Source: Fibrobacter sp. UWR2 (lineage in GTDB: Bacteria > Fibrobacterota > Fibrobacteria > Fibrobacterales > Fibrobacteraceae). Taken from it: 64,000 nt of DNA. The stretch lies in contig NZ_MWQE01000007.1 of the NCBI RefSeq assembly GCF_002210285.1, forward strand, positions 1 to 64,000, given 5' to 3'. Each line of letters starts with the position of its first letter. The stretch's first letter is position 1. The notes beneath the pieces are model-generated. The model was not told the DNA's origin and did not search any database. It saw nothing but the letters and a program-made list of their open reading frames with translations. Both the position numbers and the translations under genes were made by a program. Below, in pieces: positions 43,710 to 53,843 of the stretch.

Positions 43710-44969
43710 TCAGTGCGGGAACAGCATCAGATTCTTGCGAACATGTTCGAGTTGCTGCTCGGTAAAGCCGTCCATGTAGTCGTTTCCCGCAGGGAACATC
43801 ATGTTGTTTGCATCCGGACAAGCGCCAACATCGAACACATCGTCCGATGTCGCGAAACGACCGCGCATCACAGGCATCCTGTAGTCAGCAGGAGGCTCCA
43901 CCTGCTTTTTCAGGAGCCCGGATTTCAGCAAATCTGGGCAGTATGGCGTATCGGTGAAGCCGTCCTCGTAATTCGAGAGGTCGAAATCCACCTCGAAATC
44001 AGCCTGCGTCGCCGTCGTGTGACGCAACCCGAAAAAGTGCCCTGTCTCGTGGATCGCAGTCGAGACCATCGAGGCAACAGAAAGCCCCGTTTCACCCGAA
44101 GGCGTCTTGTTGTAGGCGCCGATAACCACGGTACTCCCCTGTCCACCGTACAGGTTCCCACCATACATGAGCGAATACCCGAGTACCCAATCCATCTCAA
44201 TGCGGTGCACAAGCAAAATATCAAGTGCATTTTTCAATCCGGGTTCAGGCCAGCCGCCAAGTTCACTGACAAAGAAGTCGCTCGTCGTCCGGCCGGCAAG
44301 CCAGAGCTGGTCCGCCGGATACTTATCCCCCAAAGTCGGGTGTTCGTTCGCATAGCGTATATACAAAGTATCTATGACAATGGACGTATAGTATTTCCTG
44401 AAATTTCGCAGCATCTGGTCGGCAAAGAATTTCACGGTCACGGAAGAATCCAGAAAATCGATTTTGCCCACGACAATCAGATTAAGCGAAAGCGTATCGG
44501 AATAAAAGCCTTCGGCTTCCAACTTTGCGTGACGGGTCAGTCCCTTATAAAATTCACCATCAAGCACCAAAGTCGTCACCCAAATGTTGCGGTCACTTTC
44601 CTCGCATACGAACTTGTAGAGCAGCCGCCCATTCTCTTCGCGCGGTTCAAGCGTACGCACAAGGCTTGTCGAGACACGGCCGTCACCAAGATCCGAGCCT
44701 AGTCTAAAAAGTTGCAGTTCCGGCAATTCAGATATCGAGGAATCCCTGTCAAACGAAAGCGTATATGAGCCCTTCGGATGTACCAAAAGCTGCAATCCGT
44801 TCGCGACATGAGCCGATGCGGAATCGTTTGCCGCCACATCGTTTGGATACAGTGCATACATGGATACCATCTCGGGCAAGAGCACAGGCTCGCCCGAAGA
44901 TTCTTCGGTACAGTCTGCAAGAACAAGCAACAAGAGGATCCACAGTATGTAAAAAACTTTTTTAGTCAT
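43710..44969 (-). CDS. Metzincin-type zinc metalloprotease lipoprotein
   Basis: From the ATG 44967-44969, the signal MTKKVFYILWILLLLVLADC gives a lipoprotein. The zinc site HExxHxxGxxH (HETGHFFGLRH, His307, Glu308, His311, His317) marks a metzincin, and the Met-turn NNMMFP follows. A pro-like N-terminal domain covers about residues 20-190. The substrate is unknown; pappalysin-like enzymes process surface or matrix proteins. The gene is divergent from comEC across 66 bp and close to the DUF4416 gene on its other side. Confidence 0.9.
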   Translation of the reverse strand: MTKKVFYILWILLLLVLADCTEESSGEPVLLPEMVSMYALYPNDVAANDSASAHVANGLQLLVHPKGSYTLSFDRDSSISELPELQLFRLGSDLGDGRVSTSLVRTLEPREENGRLLYKFVCEESDRNIWVTTLVLDGEFYKGLTRHAKLEAEGFYSDTLSLNLIVVGKIDFLDSSVTVKFFADQMLRNFRKYYTSIVIDTLYIRYANEHPTLGDKYPADQLWLAGRTTSDFFVSELGGWPEPGLKNALDILLVHRIEMDWVLGYSLMYGGNLYGGQGSTVVIGAYNKTPSGETGLSVASMVSTAIHETGHFFGLRHTTATQADFEVDFDLSNYEDGFTDTPYCPDLLKSGLLKKQVEPPADYRMPVMRGRFATSDDVFDVGACPDANNMMFPAGNDYMDGFTEQQLEHVRKNLMLFPH

Positions 44970-45035
44970 GATTTGGCACATTTTGCGGTTTCAGCCGTCT
45001 TTATAGATAGAGGCCCTTTTTCCAAAGGTAAAAAA

Positions 45036-47447
45036 ATGATGCGAAGAAAACCAAGCCGGAAAGAAATGTTCTTGCAGAACATCCGCGATTTGACAAGCCC
45101 GATTGCCGGCAAGCCCGCTCTTGCCGCATCGTTAGCTGTCATAGCCGTATACGCAAGTCTTGACGCACCCCCCTATGCCCCCTTTTTACTTTTGCCTGTC
45201 GCACTCGCCGTACATTTTTTCCCGAGAAGCGTACAATGGTGTATCTTGGGGGCACTCGTAACCGCATGCGCCTGCCACACCCTGCTCCGTAATACGCACG
45301 ACGCACCATCCGGGGACTCCAGCGGGCAAACATTACCAGACGAAACTCCGGCAAAAGCGTGCGGGCACATCGAAGCCGTTCTACCCAGAGGGAACGGAAC
45401 CGCGTTTATCGTCACCATAGGCAAGAACGGCATCGCAGGCAAGGAAGGCGCGCCATATCGCGTAAGGATAACCGAAAAGCGCGAGCTGCCTGTACTGCCC
45501 GAACCGGGAGACAGCATCTGCTACGAAGCAAAATGGTACCCGGTAAACGACCCGACCGTACCTGGAGCTTTTAACACGCGGGAATGGCTCAGGAGCCAGG
45601 GTTTTGCGGCCTACGGAAAATTTGTCTGCTGGAATGCATGGAAAGGGGAATGGATTCCCGAAAGGAGTTTCTACGTATTCCGCAAGTGGATCAAGGGACG
45701 GTTCGAGGAATACCTGGAACCCGCAGAGACAGGGCTCCTGCTCGGGCTTTTAGCAGGCGACCGTAGCGGTATTCCCGAGGCACTCCGGAACGATTTCCAG
45801 CGCTCGGGGCTGGTACACGTTCTAGCCATTAGCGGGTTCCATGTCGTCTTGCTTGCAGGCATGCTCATGGTATTCCTGAAGGCGACGCGGCTCCCCCACA
45901 AGGCGGCAAGTATCATAGCGATAATCCTGCTGGCAATTTACGTGCCGGTAACCGGAGGCTCCCCTGCCGTGCAGCGCGCCGTACTGATGTTTGCCGTACC
46001 GCAGGTCGGCCTGCTTTTCGAAAGGCCCGCCAATACGCTCAACAGCCTGGGAGTCGCCCTCCTGTTCATATTGCTCCATTCGCCCTCCGAAATATGGAAT
46101 CCGGGTTTCCAGCTCTCGGCGGCGGCAACCGCCGGCATTCTCGTAGGCAACAGCCATAATCCGCTACGCAATCTCCCAGAATTCCTGAAGCGCAGTAAAG
46201 TCTGGAACTTCATCGAATCTTTCGCCATCTCACCCACATACGTCACCTTATGCGCAACTCTTGCCACATCGCCTTTCCTGATACATCACTTCAAGACACT
46301 TTCTCCATTCGCCTGGCTCGGGAACATCGTCGTCGTTCCTGCAATCTCGTGGGGCATGCAGGCAGGCCTATTTGCTCTCCTTTCGCCCATCGACTTTATG
46401 CGAGAGACATTCTGTTCGGCCGCCAGCTTCTTTCTGAGGCTAGCCTCGCTCCTGACACGCACTCTCTCCGATTCCTCGCAGGCATCCGTAACCGTCGGGC
46501 CGTTCAGTCCCGCAATCCTCCTGCTTCTGGGAGGAGTCTTCATCGCGCTCCCTGCCTGCCGCAAGAACGCCGTCGCTCGCTTCTTCTGCGTTGTAAGCCT
46601 GTGCGCATTCTCCGCTATTTTCTGCTTTCAGGGATACGAAAGGCTCTTTCACCCCACCTGGAGCATGACTGTCATCGATGTAGGGCAAGGAGACAGCATC
46701 CTGCTGCGCACTCCCGGAAACCGCTACATACTTGTCGATGCGGGCGACAAGAGCAGAACCGATTCCGGCAAGGACATTATCGTACCTTTCCTGCACCACA
46801 TAGGCGTGCAGCGGCTCGACGCGCTCGTAATAACGCACCCGCACCTGGACCACTTCGGGGGTGCAGCAAGTCTGTTGCGCATGTTCCCGGTGAACGAGGT
46901 ATGGACAAACGAGTGTTCCCGCACTGCCGATGGCGTGGAATGGCGCGATGTTATCGAGGAGGCGGTAGAGCGCAAGGTTCCCGTACGCGAAATCCGGCGC
47001 GGTTTCATATGGCGCGAGAACTTTTTTGAAGTGCGGGCAATCCACCCGAAAAAACTTACGGACGTAAGCAAGGAGTGCCGAGACCTGAACGAAGCAAGCA
47101 TAACGTTGCAGGCAAGCGGATTCGGGCATTCCGCCATCCTGACCGGCGACCTGACGGTCCCTGGCGAGAAGACGATACTCGGGTCTCTCGCCTACATAAG
47201 GAGCGACGTGCTGAAGGTAGGGCACCACGGGAGCAAGACATCGAGCAGCGAGGATTTCCTGAAGGCGGTTGGCCCACAGGTCGCCATCATCTCAAGCGGG
47301 CGCAGGAACAAGTTCCGCCACCCGCACAAGCAGGTAACCGAAAGGCTCGACGCGCTGGAAATTCCGTACCTGAATACGGCAAAGAGCGGAACCGTTACTG
47401 TAACGTTCTCAGAAGATTCCGTAAATGTAGAGACGATGATAAAATAG
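45036..47447 (+). CDS. comEC: ComEC/Rec2 DNA-uptake channel protein
   Basis: The 803-residue protein has an N-terminal OB-like/DUF4131 region, a competence membrane domain (GLVHVLAISGFHVVLLAG near residue 265), further helices, and a C-terminal metallo-beta-lactamase domain (VIDVGQGDSILL, THPHLDHFGG, KVGHHGSKTSSS). It carries DNA across the inner membrane in natural transformation. The ATG at 45036 follows AAAGG; ATG 45039 is an equal choice. It is divergent from the metzincin gene. Confidence 0.95.
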   Translation: MMRRKPSRKEMFLQNIRDLTSPIAGKPALAASLAVIAVYASLDAPPYAPFLLLPVALAVHFFPRSVQWCILGALVTACACHTLLRNTHDAPSGDSSGQTLPDETPAKACGHIEAVLPRGNGTAFIVTIGKNGIAGKEGAPYRVRITEKRELPVLPEPGDSICYEAKWYPVNDPTVPGAFNTREWLRSQGFAAYGKFVCWNAWKGEWIPERSFYVFRKWIKGRFEEYLEPAETGLLLGLLAGDRSGIPEALRNDFQRSGLVHVLAISGFHVVLLAGMLMVFLKATRLPHKAASIIAIILLAIYVPVTGGSPAVQRAVLMFAVPQVGLLFERPANTLNSLGVALLFILLHSPSEIWNPGFQLSAAATAGILVGNSHNPLRNLPEFLKRSKVWNFIESFAISPTYVTLCATLATSPFLIHHFKTLSPFAWLGNIVVVPAISWGMQAGLFALLSPIDFMRETFCSAASFFLRLASLLTRTLSDSSQASVTVGPFSPAILLLLGGVFIALPACRKNAVARFFCVVSLCAFSAIFCFQGYERLFHPTWSMTVIDVGQGDSILLRTPGNRYILVDAGDKSRTDSGKDIIVPFLHHIGVQRLDALVITHPHLDHFGGAASLLRMFPVNEVWTNECSRTADGVEWRDVIEEAVERKVPVREIRRGFIWRENFFEVRAIHPKKLTDVSKECRDLNEASITLQASGFGHSAILTGDLTVPGEKTILGSLAYIRSDVLKVGHHGSKTSSSEDFLKAVGPQVAIISSGRRNKFRHPHKQVTERLDALEIPYLNTAKSGTVTVTFSEDSVNVETMIK

Positions 47448-47458
47448 GCCCGGGCAGT

Positions 47459-48265
47459 TTATCGCTTCAGGCAGTCGAGTGCGATATCGTGCAGTTGCCC
47501 GTTTGTCGCGACACTCGAGAAACCTTCATAGATCGGGGCCACAGGCTTGCCATCCTTATCGAAGAGTTCTGCTTTCCCGTCGATGGTGCTGAACTTTCCG
47601 CCCGCTTCTGCAAACAGGAGCGGATACGGAGCGATATCCCAGAGGGAAACGACAGGATCTACCATCACTTCGGCGCGTCCCGCCGCCACAAGGTAATACC
47701 CGTAGCAGTCACCCCACCCGCGGTGGAGTTTGGCCCCGCGGCGGAGCTTCGCGAAACCTTCGCCGTAGCCCGAGGTTTCCATAGTGTTTACCGTACCTGA
47801 TAGCACGAGCGCCTCGTTCAACTGCGAAACGCCCGAAACACGGACTGCGCGGCCGTCCAGGAAGGCTCCCCCGCCGTTTACCGCCCAGACGGCAGTATTC
47901 ATCGCGGGAATGCGGATGAGCGAGCATACGGGAATGTTCTTCTTGTAGAGCGCGATAAGCGTGCCGAACAGCGGAACACCGTGAATGAAAGCCTTCGTAC
48001 CGTCAATCGGGTCTATGACCCACTGGTATTCCGCATCGGGGCTCTCGATCCCGAATTCCTCGCCAATCACGCCGAAACCCGGAGTCTCCTTCGCCCAGAA
48101 CTCGCGGCAAAGTTCTTCCGTGCTCTTGTCGGCAATCGTTACCGGCGTGTTGTCCTTTTTCCACTCGACACCGATACCGGACTGGAAATACTTCAGGATA
48201 TTTTCCTGGGCCATTTCCGCCGTCTTGAGCGCAATCTGCAGCAGGTCCTTGTATTCCTGAGCCAT
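47459..48265 (-). CDS. hisN: Histidinol-phosphatase-like inositol monophosphatase-family enzyme
   Basis: The 268-residue enzyme has IMPase-family metal motifs: GEEFG (about residue 67) and VIDPIDGTKAFIHG (about 83), and a C-terminal VSLWDIAPYPLLFAEAGG. HisN-type members remove phosphate from histidinol phosphate. Its start is one base after the hisC stop, and that pairing favours histidinol phosphatase over SuhB. Convergent with comEC. Confidence 0.85.
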   Translation of the reverse strand: MAQEYKDLLQIALKTAEMAQENILKYFQSGIGVEWKKDNTPVTIADKSTEELCREFWAKETPGFGVIGEEFGIESPDAEYQWVIDPIDGTKAFIHGVPLFGTLIALYKKNIPVCSLIRIPAMNTAVWAVNGGGAFLDGRAVRVSGVSQLNEALVLSGTVNTMETSGYGEGFAKLRRGAKLHRGWGDCYGYYLVAAGRAEVMVDPVVSLWDIAPYPLLFAEAGGKFSTIDGKAELFDKDGKPVAPIYEGFSSVATNGQLHDIALDCLKR

Positions 48266-48266
48266 A

Positions 48267-49355
48267 CTACGCCTCGCACCACTTTTTCACGAGTTCCATC
48301 AGGAACGCATTCTCTTCGGGCTTGCCTACGGTCACGCGGATGTATTCCGGCATACCGAAGCTCGTGAGCCCGCGGACAATCATGCCATTCTGTTCCAAAA
48401 AGGCAACAAGTTCCTTCGCACGTTCACCGATCTTTACGCAGATGAAGTTCGCCTGCGTCGGGAGCACCTTGAGTCCGAGTGCTTCAAATTCGCGGGTAAG
48501 GACATCAATGCCCTCGGTATTCATCTTGCGGGTCGCCTGCACGTGTTCCTTATCGCCTAGAGCGGCGATCGCCGCCACCTGGGCCGCCTGGTTCACGTCA
48601 AACGGAGGCTTCACCTTCCACAGGGCACGGATAACTTCGGCATTGCTGAAAGCATAGCCCACGCGGAGACCTGCCAGCCCGTAGATCTTGCTGAAGGTGC
48701 GGTTCACGAACAGGTTCGGGTACTCGCGGACAAACTTTGCCATGTTCGGGTAGTCCGGTGCCGTCGCGAACTCGGCATACGCCTCGTCCAGGAACACGAG
48801 CACATTCTGCGGGACCTTCTTCAAGAAGTCGCGAATCTCCGCTTCGGTGTAGTACGCACCCGTCGGGTTGTTCGGGTTGCAGATAAAGGCCACGCGGGTC
48901 TTGTCGTTCACCGCCTTTGCAAGGTCATCGAGCGATGCTCGCACCTCGCCCTCGCCCACACCGATAAAGTCGGCGCCGTTCGAAAGCGTCGTAAACTTGT
49001 ACACCGAGAAAGTCGGCGTAATGCCCACGCAGTTGTCGCCCTGGCGGATAAACGCCTTACCCACCATGTCGATAATCTCGTCCGAGCCATTACCGATAAC
49101 AATCTCGTTCGTAGCCACGCCATACATCTTGGCGATGGAATCAATCAGTTTCGGGGCATCGCCTCGCGGGTAAAGGTGCAGGCTGTCCGCAATCCCGTGA
49201 AACGCCTCGACCGCCTTCGGGGAAGCCCCGAGCGGATTTTCGTTAGACGCCAACTTGACAACTTTTGCAAGTCCAAAGCGCTCGCGGATTTCCTCGATGG
49301 ATTTTCCGGGCACATAATCAGAAAGTTTCGAAAGTTCTGGACGCGGTTCGACCAT
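48267..49355 (-). CDS. hisC: Histidinol-phosphate aminotransferase (second copy)
   Basis: The 362-residue PLP enzyme has the same blocks as the first hisC: VKLASNENPLGASP, IGNGSDEIIDM, NPNNPTGAYYT, FLDEAYAEF and TFSKIYGLAGLRVGYAF with the PLP lysine. It precedes hisN with a 1-bp gap, so this copy probably serves the histidine pathway. A TTGTCATGGG-ATTAAG region lies in the 58-bp gap to the divergent OM gene. Confidence 0.92.
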   Translation of the reverse strand: MVEPRPELSKLSDYVPGKSIEEIRERFGLAKVVKLASNENPLGASPKAVEAFHGIADSLHLYPRGDAPKLIDSIAKMYGVATNEIVIGNGSDEIIDMVGKAFIRQGDNCVGITPTFSVYKFTTLSNGADFIGVGEGEVRASLDDLAKAVNDKTRVAFICNPNNPTGAYYTEAEIRDFLKKVPQNVLVFLDEAYAEFATAPDYPNMAKFVREYPNLFVNRTFSKIYGLAGLRVGYAFSNAEVIRALWKVKPPFDVNQAAQVAAIAALGDKEHVQATRKMNTEGIDVLTREFEALGLKVLPTQANFICVKIGERAKELVAFLEQNGMIVRGLTSFGMPEYIRVTVGKPEENAFLMELVKKWCEA

Positions 49356-49413
49356 ATATACCTCTTTTCTACGTCAAATCTAGAATATTTGTCATGGGAT
49401 TAAGTTAAATTTT

Positions 49414-50118
49414 ATGCGTATGAACCGCTTCGTAGCCCTGTTGTTAGCAACCATGTGCGTAAACGCGTTTGCCGTTGACCGCATATGGGATATTCGCTAC
49501 ACCTTCGGGCCCGATACACGACCATCACCAAGATGGGCCGTCGGAATCGGCGCAATGAACAATTACGGTTCTGACATTCTATTCCCAGTCAACGTCACCA
49601 CGGCACTTTCCAAGGAATGGAACGCCGGCGGCAAAATCAACGTAAAAAGCATAGATAAATTTGACCAGGTCATCGTCTCGCTCGATATCGGCGGGCGCTA
49701 CCTTATTAACGAGAACAACTTCATCGAACTGGATGGCAACTTCGGCCTAAACCGCAACAACAGCACCGCAGTCGTGCTGACCTACGGCAACGAGCAGTTT
49801 ATCTCCAAGAACTTCGCCAACTTCTATGAAATTCGCGCCGGAGCACTGCAGGGCGTCACCGGCGAAGGCGGATACGTCAAATTCGCAGCCGGAATGACAC
49901 CAACGCTCTACTTTACGAGCTACTTCCGTACATTTATCGAAATCAACATGTCGGGCAGTATCGGCAACCTGACAGACGATTTCATGGTCGACATCATTCC
50001 TAAACTCGAACTATCGCTCAGCACATTCCGTATCCGTCTGGACTTTGATATCGGAGTGATGCAAGAAAAGAACAATGATGTTCAGACCATTGCTCTTTAC
50101 GTAATAAAGGCGCTGTAG
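49414..50118 (+). CDS. Putative outer-membrane beta-barrel protein
   Basis: The 234-residue product has a signal (MRMNRFVALLLATMCVNAFA) and an alternating aromatic beta pattern (IDIRYTFGPD…, FIELDGNFGLNR, AAGMTPTLYFTSYFRTFIEIN) typical of an outer-membrane barrel. No family is recognised. ATG 49420 is another start. Its 5' gap is shared with the divergent hisC. Confidence 0.78.
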   Translation: MRMNRFVALLLATMCVNAFAVDRIWDIRYTFGPDTRPSPRWAVGIGAMNNYGSDILFPVNVTTALSKEWNAGGKINVKSIDKFDQVIVSLDIGGRYLINENNFIELDGNFGLNRNNSTAVVLTYGNEQFISKNFANFYEIRAGALQGVTGEGGYVKFAAGMTPTLYFTSYFRTFIEINMSGSIGNLTDDFMVDIIPKLELSLSTFRIRLDFDIGVMQEKNNDVQTIALYVIKAL

Positions 50119-50126
50119 CGACTACT

Positions 50127-50180
50127 TCACCGTAAACGCAGCACCATTGTCATCCTCGCGAAGGCGAGGATCTTAACCAG
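50127..50180. repeat. REP-like palindrome between the OM gene and clpB
   Basis: ATCCTCGC (50152-50159) pairs with GCGAGGAT (50164-50171) around a GAAG loop, flanked on the left by CATTGTC and on the right by CTTAACCAGCATCTTCG. It could also serve as a terminator between the convergent genes. Confidence 0.6.
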
Positions 50181-50189
50181 CATCTTCGT

Positions 50190-52742
50190 TTATCTCACCA
50201 CAAATTTCTCGCCGTCGTAATCGATGACCACCGGCTTTGCGGCACTCACGTCTCCGGCGAGAATTGCATGGCTCAGCGGGCGTTCCACGTTCCGTTCCAG
50301 GTAACGCTGGATCGGCCGCGCGCCGAATTCCGGCTGGTAGGCACCGTCGGCAATCGCATCCAGGGCGGCGTCGGTCAGGGTCAACTGCAAATCCTGACGG
50401 GCGGCGCGTTCGGCGAGTCCCTTGAATTTGAGCCTTACGATGTCACGGATCTGCGGTTTCGTTAAGCTCTGGAACACCAGCACTTCGTCCAGACGGTTCA
50501 AGAATTCCGGACGGAAGAAGCCACGGAGTTCCGGCTCGATTTCCTTCAAGGTCACGGGCTTTGCATCACCCGCGCGGTTCTGGAAGTGAGCGGCACCCAG
50601 GTTCGACGTCATGAGAATCAAGGTGTTCTTGAAATTCACGGTACGGCCCTTGCCATCGGTCAGACGACCGTCGTCAAGCACCTGCAACAGCGTGTTGAAC
50701 ACGTCGGGGTGAGCCTTCTCGATTTCATCGAGCAGAATCACGCAGTACGGATGCGTACGCACGGCTTCGGTCAGCTGGCCGCCTTCTTCGTAGCCCACGT
50801 ATCCCGGAGGCGCACCGATCAAACGGCTCACGCTATGCTTTTCCATGTATTCGCTCATGTCGATACGCACGAGCGCGTTCTCGTCGTCGAACAGTTCCAC
50901 GGCAAGCGCCTTCGCAAGTTCCGTCTTGCCCACACCTGTGGGGCCCAGGAACAAGAAACTACCAATCGGTGCATTCTCGCGGCTAAGTCCGCTACGGTTA
51001 CGCAGAATCGCTTCCGAAACCGCCTCGACGGCTTCGTCCTGGCCAATCACGCGGGCATGCAGGCGTTCGTCCAGGTGCAACAACTTTGCCTTTTCGCCTT
51101 CGCAAAGCTTCGTGACAGGGATACCGGTCCAGCGGCTCACCACGAGAGCGATGGTTTCTTCGGTCACCTCTTCGCTCAGGTCGCCATCGCTTGCGGACTT
51201 CTTGATTTCTTCCGTCTTCGCGGCGATTTCACGCTCCAGGTTCACAATCTTGTTGTACTTGAGTTCGGCGGCACGGTTCAAGTCGTAGCGGGCTTCGGCC
51301 TGCTCCATCTCGTCCTTCGCCTGCTGCAAGGATTTCTTAAGCCCCTGCAACTCGGCATTTTTCGCACGGCGTTCCTGCCAGCGGTCCTGCATCAACTTGA
51401 CTGCAGCATCCGTTGTCGCGAGTTCTTCGCGCAACTCTTTCAGGCGCTTTACGCTGGTGTCGTCGGTTTCCTTCGCCAAGGCCTGCTCCTCGATTTTCAT
51501 CTGGAGTTCCTTACGCTGCAAAGTGTCCAAGGCTTCGGGCACGGTATCCATCTGCGTCTTCACAAGGCTTGCCGCCTCGTCAATCAGGTCAATGGCCTTG
51601 TCCGGCAAGAAACGGTCGCTGATGTAGCGGTTCGAAAGCTTCACCGCCGCCACAAGTGCGTTATCGTGCAGACGCACGCCGTGGTGCGCATCGAATCCGT
51701 CTTTGATGCCACGGAGAATAGAAATGGATTCCTCTTCGCTCGGCTCGTCGACCTGTACGGGCTGGAAACGGCGTTCCAATGCGGAATCCTTCTCGATGTA
51801 CTTGCGGTATTCCTGCGTGGTGGTGGCACCGATGCAGTGCAGTTCACCACGGGCGAGCTTCGGCTTGAGCATATTGCCCAAGTCCATGGAGCCTTCCGTC
51901 TTGCCCGCGCCCACGATGGTGTGGATTTCGTCGATGAACAGCAAGGTATTGCCGTCTTCTTCAAGGGCGTCCAGCACGGCTTTCAAACGTTCCTCAAAAT
52001 CGCCACGGTATTTTGCACCCGCCATCAACGCGGACAAATCCAGCGCAAACAACTTCTTGCCCTTCAGAGCATCAGGCACATCGCCGCGGTAAATACGCTC
52101 GGCGAGGCCTTCGACAATGGCGGTCTTACCCACGCCAGGTTCACCGACCAGGCACGGGTTGTTTTTCGTCTTTCGGCTCAAAATCAAGATGACGCGGCGG
52201 ATTTCTTCTTCACGGCCAATCACCGGCGAAAGCTTGCCGTCGGCGGCCATTTCTACAAGCTCACGGCCGTAGAGTTTCAGCGGAGACTGTTCCTCGGCAT
52301 TCGCGGCACCCGCAAACGGGTCCGAAAGCCAGGTTTCCACGACCTCGACGCTTCCCAACGCATCTTCGAACACCTTCGCAAGGCCACGGTCGCCCGAGAA
52401 CTTCATGAGGGCCACAAGCATATCGCCCGGAGTCACCATGCGGTTCACCTGACGCGCCGCCTGCACGGAAGCACGCAAAATACGGTTCAAGTCGTTATCG
52501 GGTTCCACGTCGGGGTTCACGCCTTCCATGCGCGGAATCTTCTGCACGAACGGCTCCAGCTTGCCGCGGAGTTCATTCGTCTTCGCGCCCTTCGACTTGT
52601 AGAGTTTCTTCAAGGTGGCATCCGGGCCTTCGACAAGGCCTACCGCCAAATGCGCCGCACCCAGGTAGGAATGCGAACAACGGTCGCGCAGGCTCTGTGC
52701 CTTCGCCAAAACCTTTTCTGCATCGTTATTGAAATCGGACAT
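50190..52742 (-). CDS. clpB: ClpB disaggregase
   Basis: The 850-residue AAA+ protein has an N-domain, two ATPase modules (Walker [10 protein letters not shown] near 203 and GPTGVGKTE near 595), a middle coiled-coil domain (about 405-525), and the [12 protein letters not shown] pore loop. ClpB works with DnaK to rescue aggregated proteins. The start has an AAGG site. A sigma-54-like promoter motif lies upstream (52778-52794). Confidence 0.97.
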   Translation of the reverse strand: MSDFNNDAEKVLAKAQSLRDRCSHSYLGAAHLAVGLVEGPDATLKKLYKSKGAKTNELRGKLEPFVQKIPRMEGVNPDVEPDNDLNRILRASVQAARQVNRMVTPGDMLVALMKFSGDRGLAKVFEDALGSVEVVETWLSDPFAGAANAEEQSPLKLYGRELVEMAADGKLSPVIGREEEIRRVILILSRKTKNNPCLVGEPGVGKTAIVEGLAERIYRGDVPDALKGKKLFALDLSALMAGAKYRGDFEERLKAVLDALEEDGNTLLFIDEIHTIVGAGKTEGSMDLGNMLKPKLARGELHCIGATTTQEYRKYIEKDSALERRFQPVQVDEPSEEESISILRGIKDGFDAHHGVRLHDNALVAAVKLSNRYISDRFLPDKAIDLIDEAASLVKTQMDTVPEALDTLQRKELQMKIEEQALAKETDDTSVKRLKELREELATTDAAVKLMQDRWQERRAKNAELQGLKKSLQQAKDEMEQAEARYDLNRAAELKYNKIVNLEREIAAKTEEIKKSASDGDLSEEVTEETIALVVSRWTGIPVTKLCEGEKAKLLHLDERLHARVIGQDEAVEAVSEAILRNRSGLSRENAPIGSFLFLGPTGVGKTELAKALAVELFDDENALVRIDMSEYMEKHSVSRLIGAPPGYVGYEEGGQLTEAVRTHPYCVILLDEIEKAHPDVFNTLLQVLDDGRLTDGKGRTVNFKNTLILMTSNLGAAHFQNRAGDAKPVTLKEIEPELRGFFRPEFLNRLDEVLVFQSLTKPQIRDIVRLKFKGLAERAARQDLQLTLTDAALDAIADGAYQPEFGARPIQRYLERNVERPLSHAILAGDVSAAKPVVIDYDGEKFVVR

Positions 52743-52777
52743 AAACGAACCTTCTTTTTATTTTTACCGCTTTCCAG

Positions 52778-52794
52778 ATGCAAAACCCATGCCA
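52778..52794 (-). promoter_or_regulatory. Sigma-54-like -24/-12 promoter of clpB
   Basis: On the minus strand TGGCATG-N4-TTGCAT gives GG and GC at the exact 12-bp spacing of a -24/-12 promoter. The predicted transcript start is near 52768, about 26 nt before the clpB ATG. Confidence 0.5.
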
Positions 52795-52860
52795 AGGGCC
52801 TCGCTCGGCAAAAAAACGTCCAAAACTGCGTAAAAACGGCAATTTTCGCCATAAAAAAGC

Positions 52861-52892
52861 AAAAAATGTCGCATTTTTCAGCGACATTTTTT
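52861..52892 (-). terminator. Terminator of the lipoprotein operon upstream of clpB
   Basis: AAAAAATGTCGC (52861-52872) pairs with GCGACATTTTTT (52881-52892), a perfect 12-bp stem with an ATTTTTCA loop and flanking A/T runs. It ends transcription from the lipoprotein gene (minus strand) just before clpB. Confidence 0.85.
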
Positions 52893-52924
52893 CAAAATAA
52901 GACAGTCGGGTGTTTAAGACTGTG

Positions 52925-53833
52925 CTAAAACGCGATGTCGTCTATACTTTGAGTCGTAACGCAGCTTTCAATAATGCGCCGTCCATACTTTTCCCAATGG
53001 GGATCCTTGTAAGTCGGGATGCCCTCGGTAAAAGTTAGCGGGATGCTGCACGAAAGCTCAGTATACGTACGTCCCAAAATGCTTTCGGTCCAGTCCATCA
53101 TCTTGATTTCACCATTTTCAAGAGCGCAATCCTGCTTGAACTCTTCCTCTGTATCCGGGTCGAAATAAACCAAATTTTTTTCTAGAACAAAGCCAGAACC
53201 ATCACCGGCTTCATTCAAGGAAAGCGCATAACGATAATCCAGGGCCCCGCCATCCTGCCTGATATCCTCAATTTGTCTCAAGCAAACTACGCCGTGATAT
53301 CTTTCAGGGGAACCCACAGCCCCAAAATACGAACCGATTGGTCCATGGACCAGGCCTGCTTCATCTTTCATAACGATTTTGACTTCAGTATTCGTCTGGA
53401 AATTCAACCTATACTCCTTCAACGCAGTACTCCGGTTTTCGTCAGGAGGCATGTTCATGATATTTTCATATACAGAATCCACCCCCATAAAACGAACGGA
53501 ATCCGTTTCCAAAATAGAGTCGACGACACTCTCATAAACACCGGTTGCATCAACCGTATCCTTCCTATACGAACCGGATTCATCCATCGAAAAACGGATG
53601 GTCACGGCAACACCCTTGCCGACACTCTTAAGCAATGCCAGCGTTTCCTCGGGAATGAGGTCCAGTTCGCCAATCGAACTGGATGATTCCGGCTGGGCAG
53701 ACGAGCTGGAGTTCAAAGCCATCGTATTTTCATGTTCATCGGCACCAACCACCTTATCATCGGAACAAGCGGTCAAGGCGCCCATTACGCTCATGGCAGC
53801 GAGCGAAAGCGGGATAATTTTTTTGATTTCCAT
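52925..53833 (-). CDS. Lipoprotein paired with a TIGR02147 regulator (copy 1)
   Basis: The 302-residue product has a lipobox (MEIKKIIPLSLAAMSVMGALTAC), two short SSSS blocks (residues about 42-54), and a beta-rich body. Cysteines occur late (VVCLRQ, QDCALEN, LSCSIPL, SCVTT). No family is recognised. It starts 10 bp after the regulator stop and ends before a strong terminator, so both genes form a two-gene operon. Confidence 0.85.
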   Translation of the reverse strand: MEIKKIIPLSLAAMSVMGALTACSDDKVVGADEHENTMALNSSSSAQPESSSSIGELDLIPEETLALLKSVGKGVAVTIRFSMDESGSYRKDTVDATGVYESVVDSILETDSVRFMGVDSVYENIMNMPPDENRSTALKEYRLNFQTNTEVKIVMKDEAGLVHGPIGSYFGAVGSPERYHGVVCLRQIEDIRQDGGALDYRYALSLNEAGDGSGFVLEKNLVYFDPDTEEEFKQDCALENGEIKMMDWTESILGRTYTELSCSIPLTFTEGIPTYKDPHWEKYGRRIIESCVTTQSIDDIAF

Positions 53834-53843
53834 AAGATCCTCC

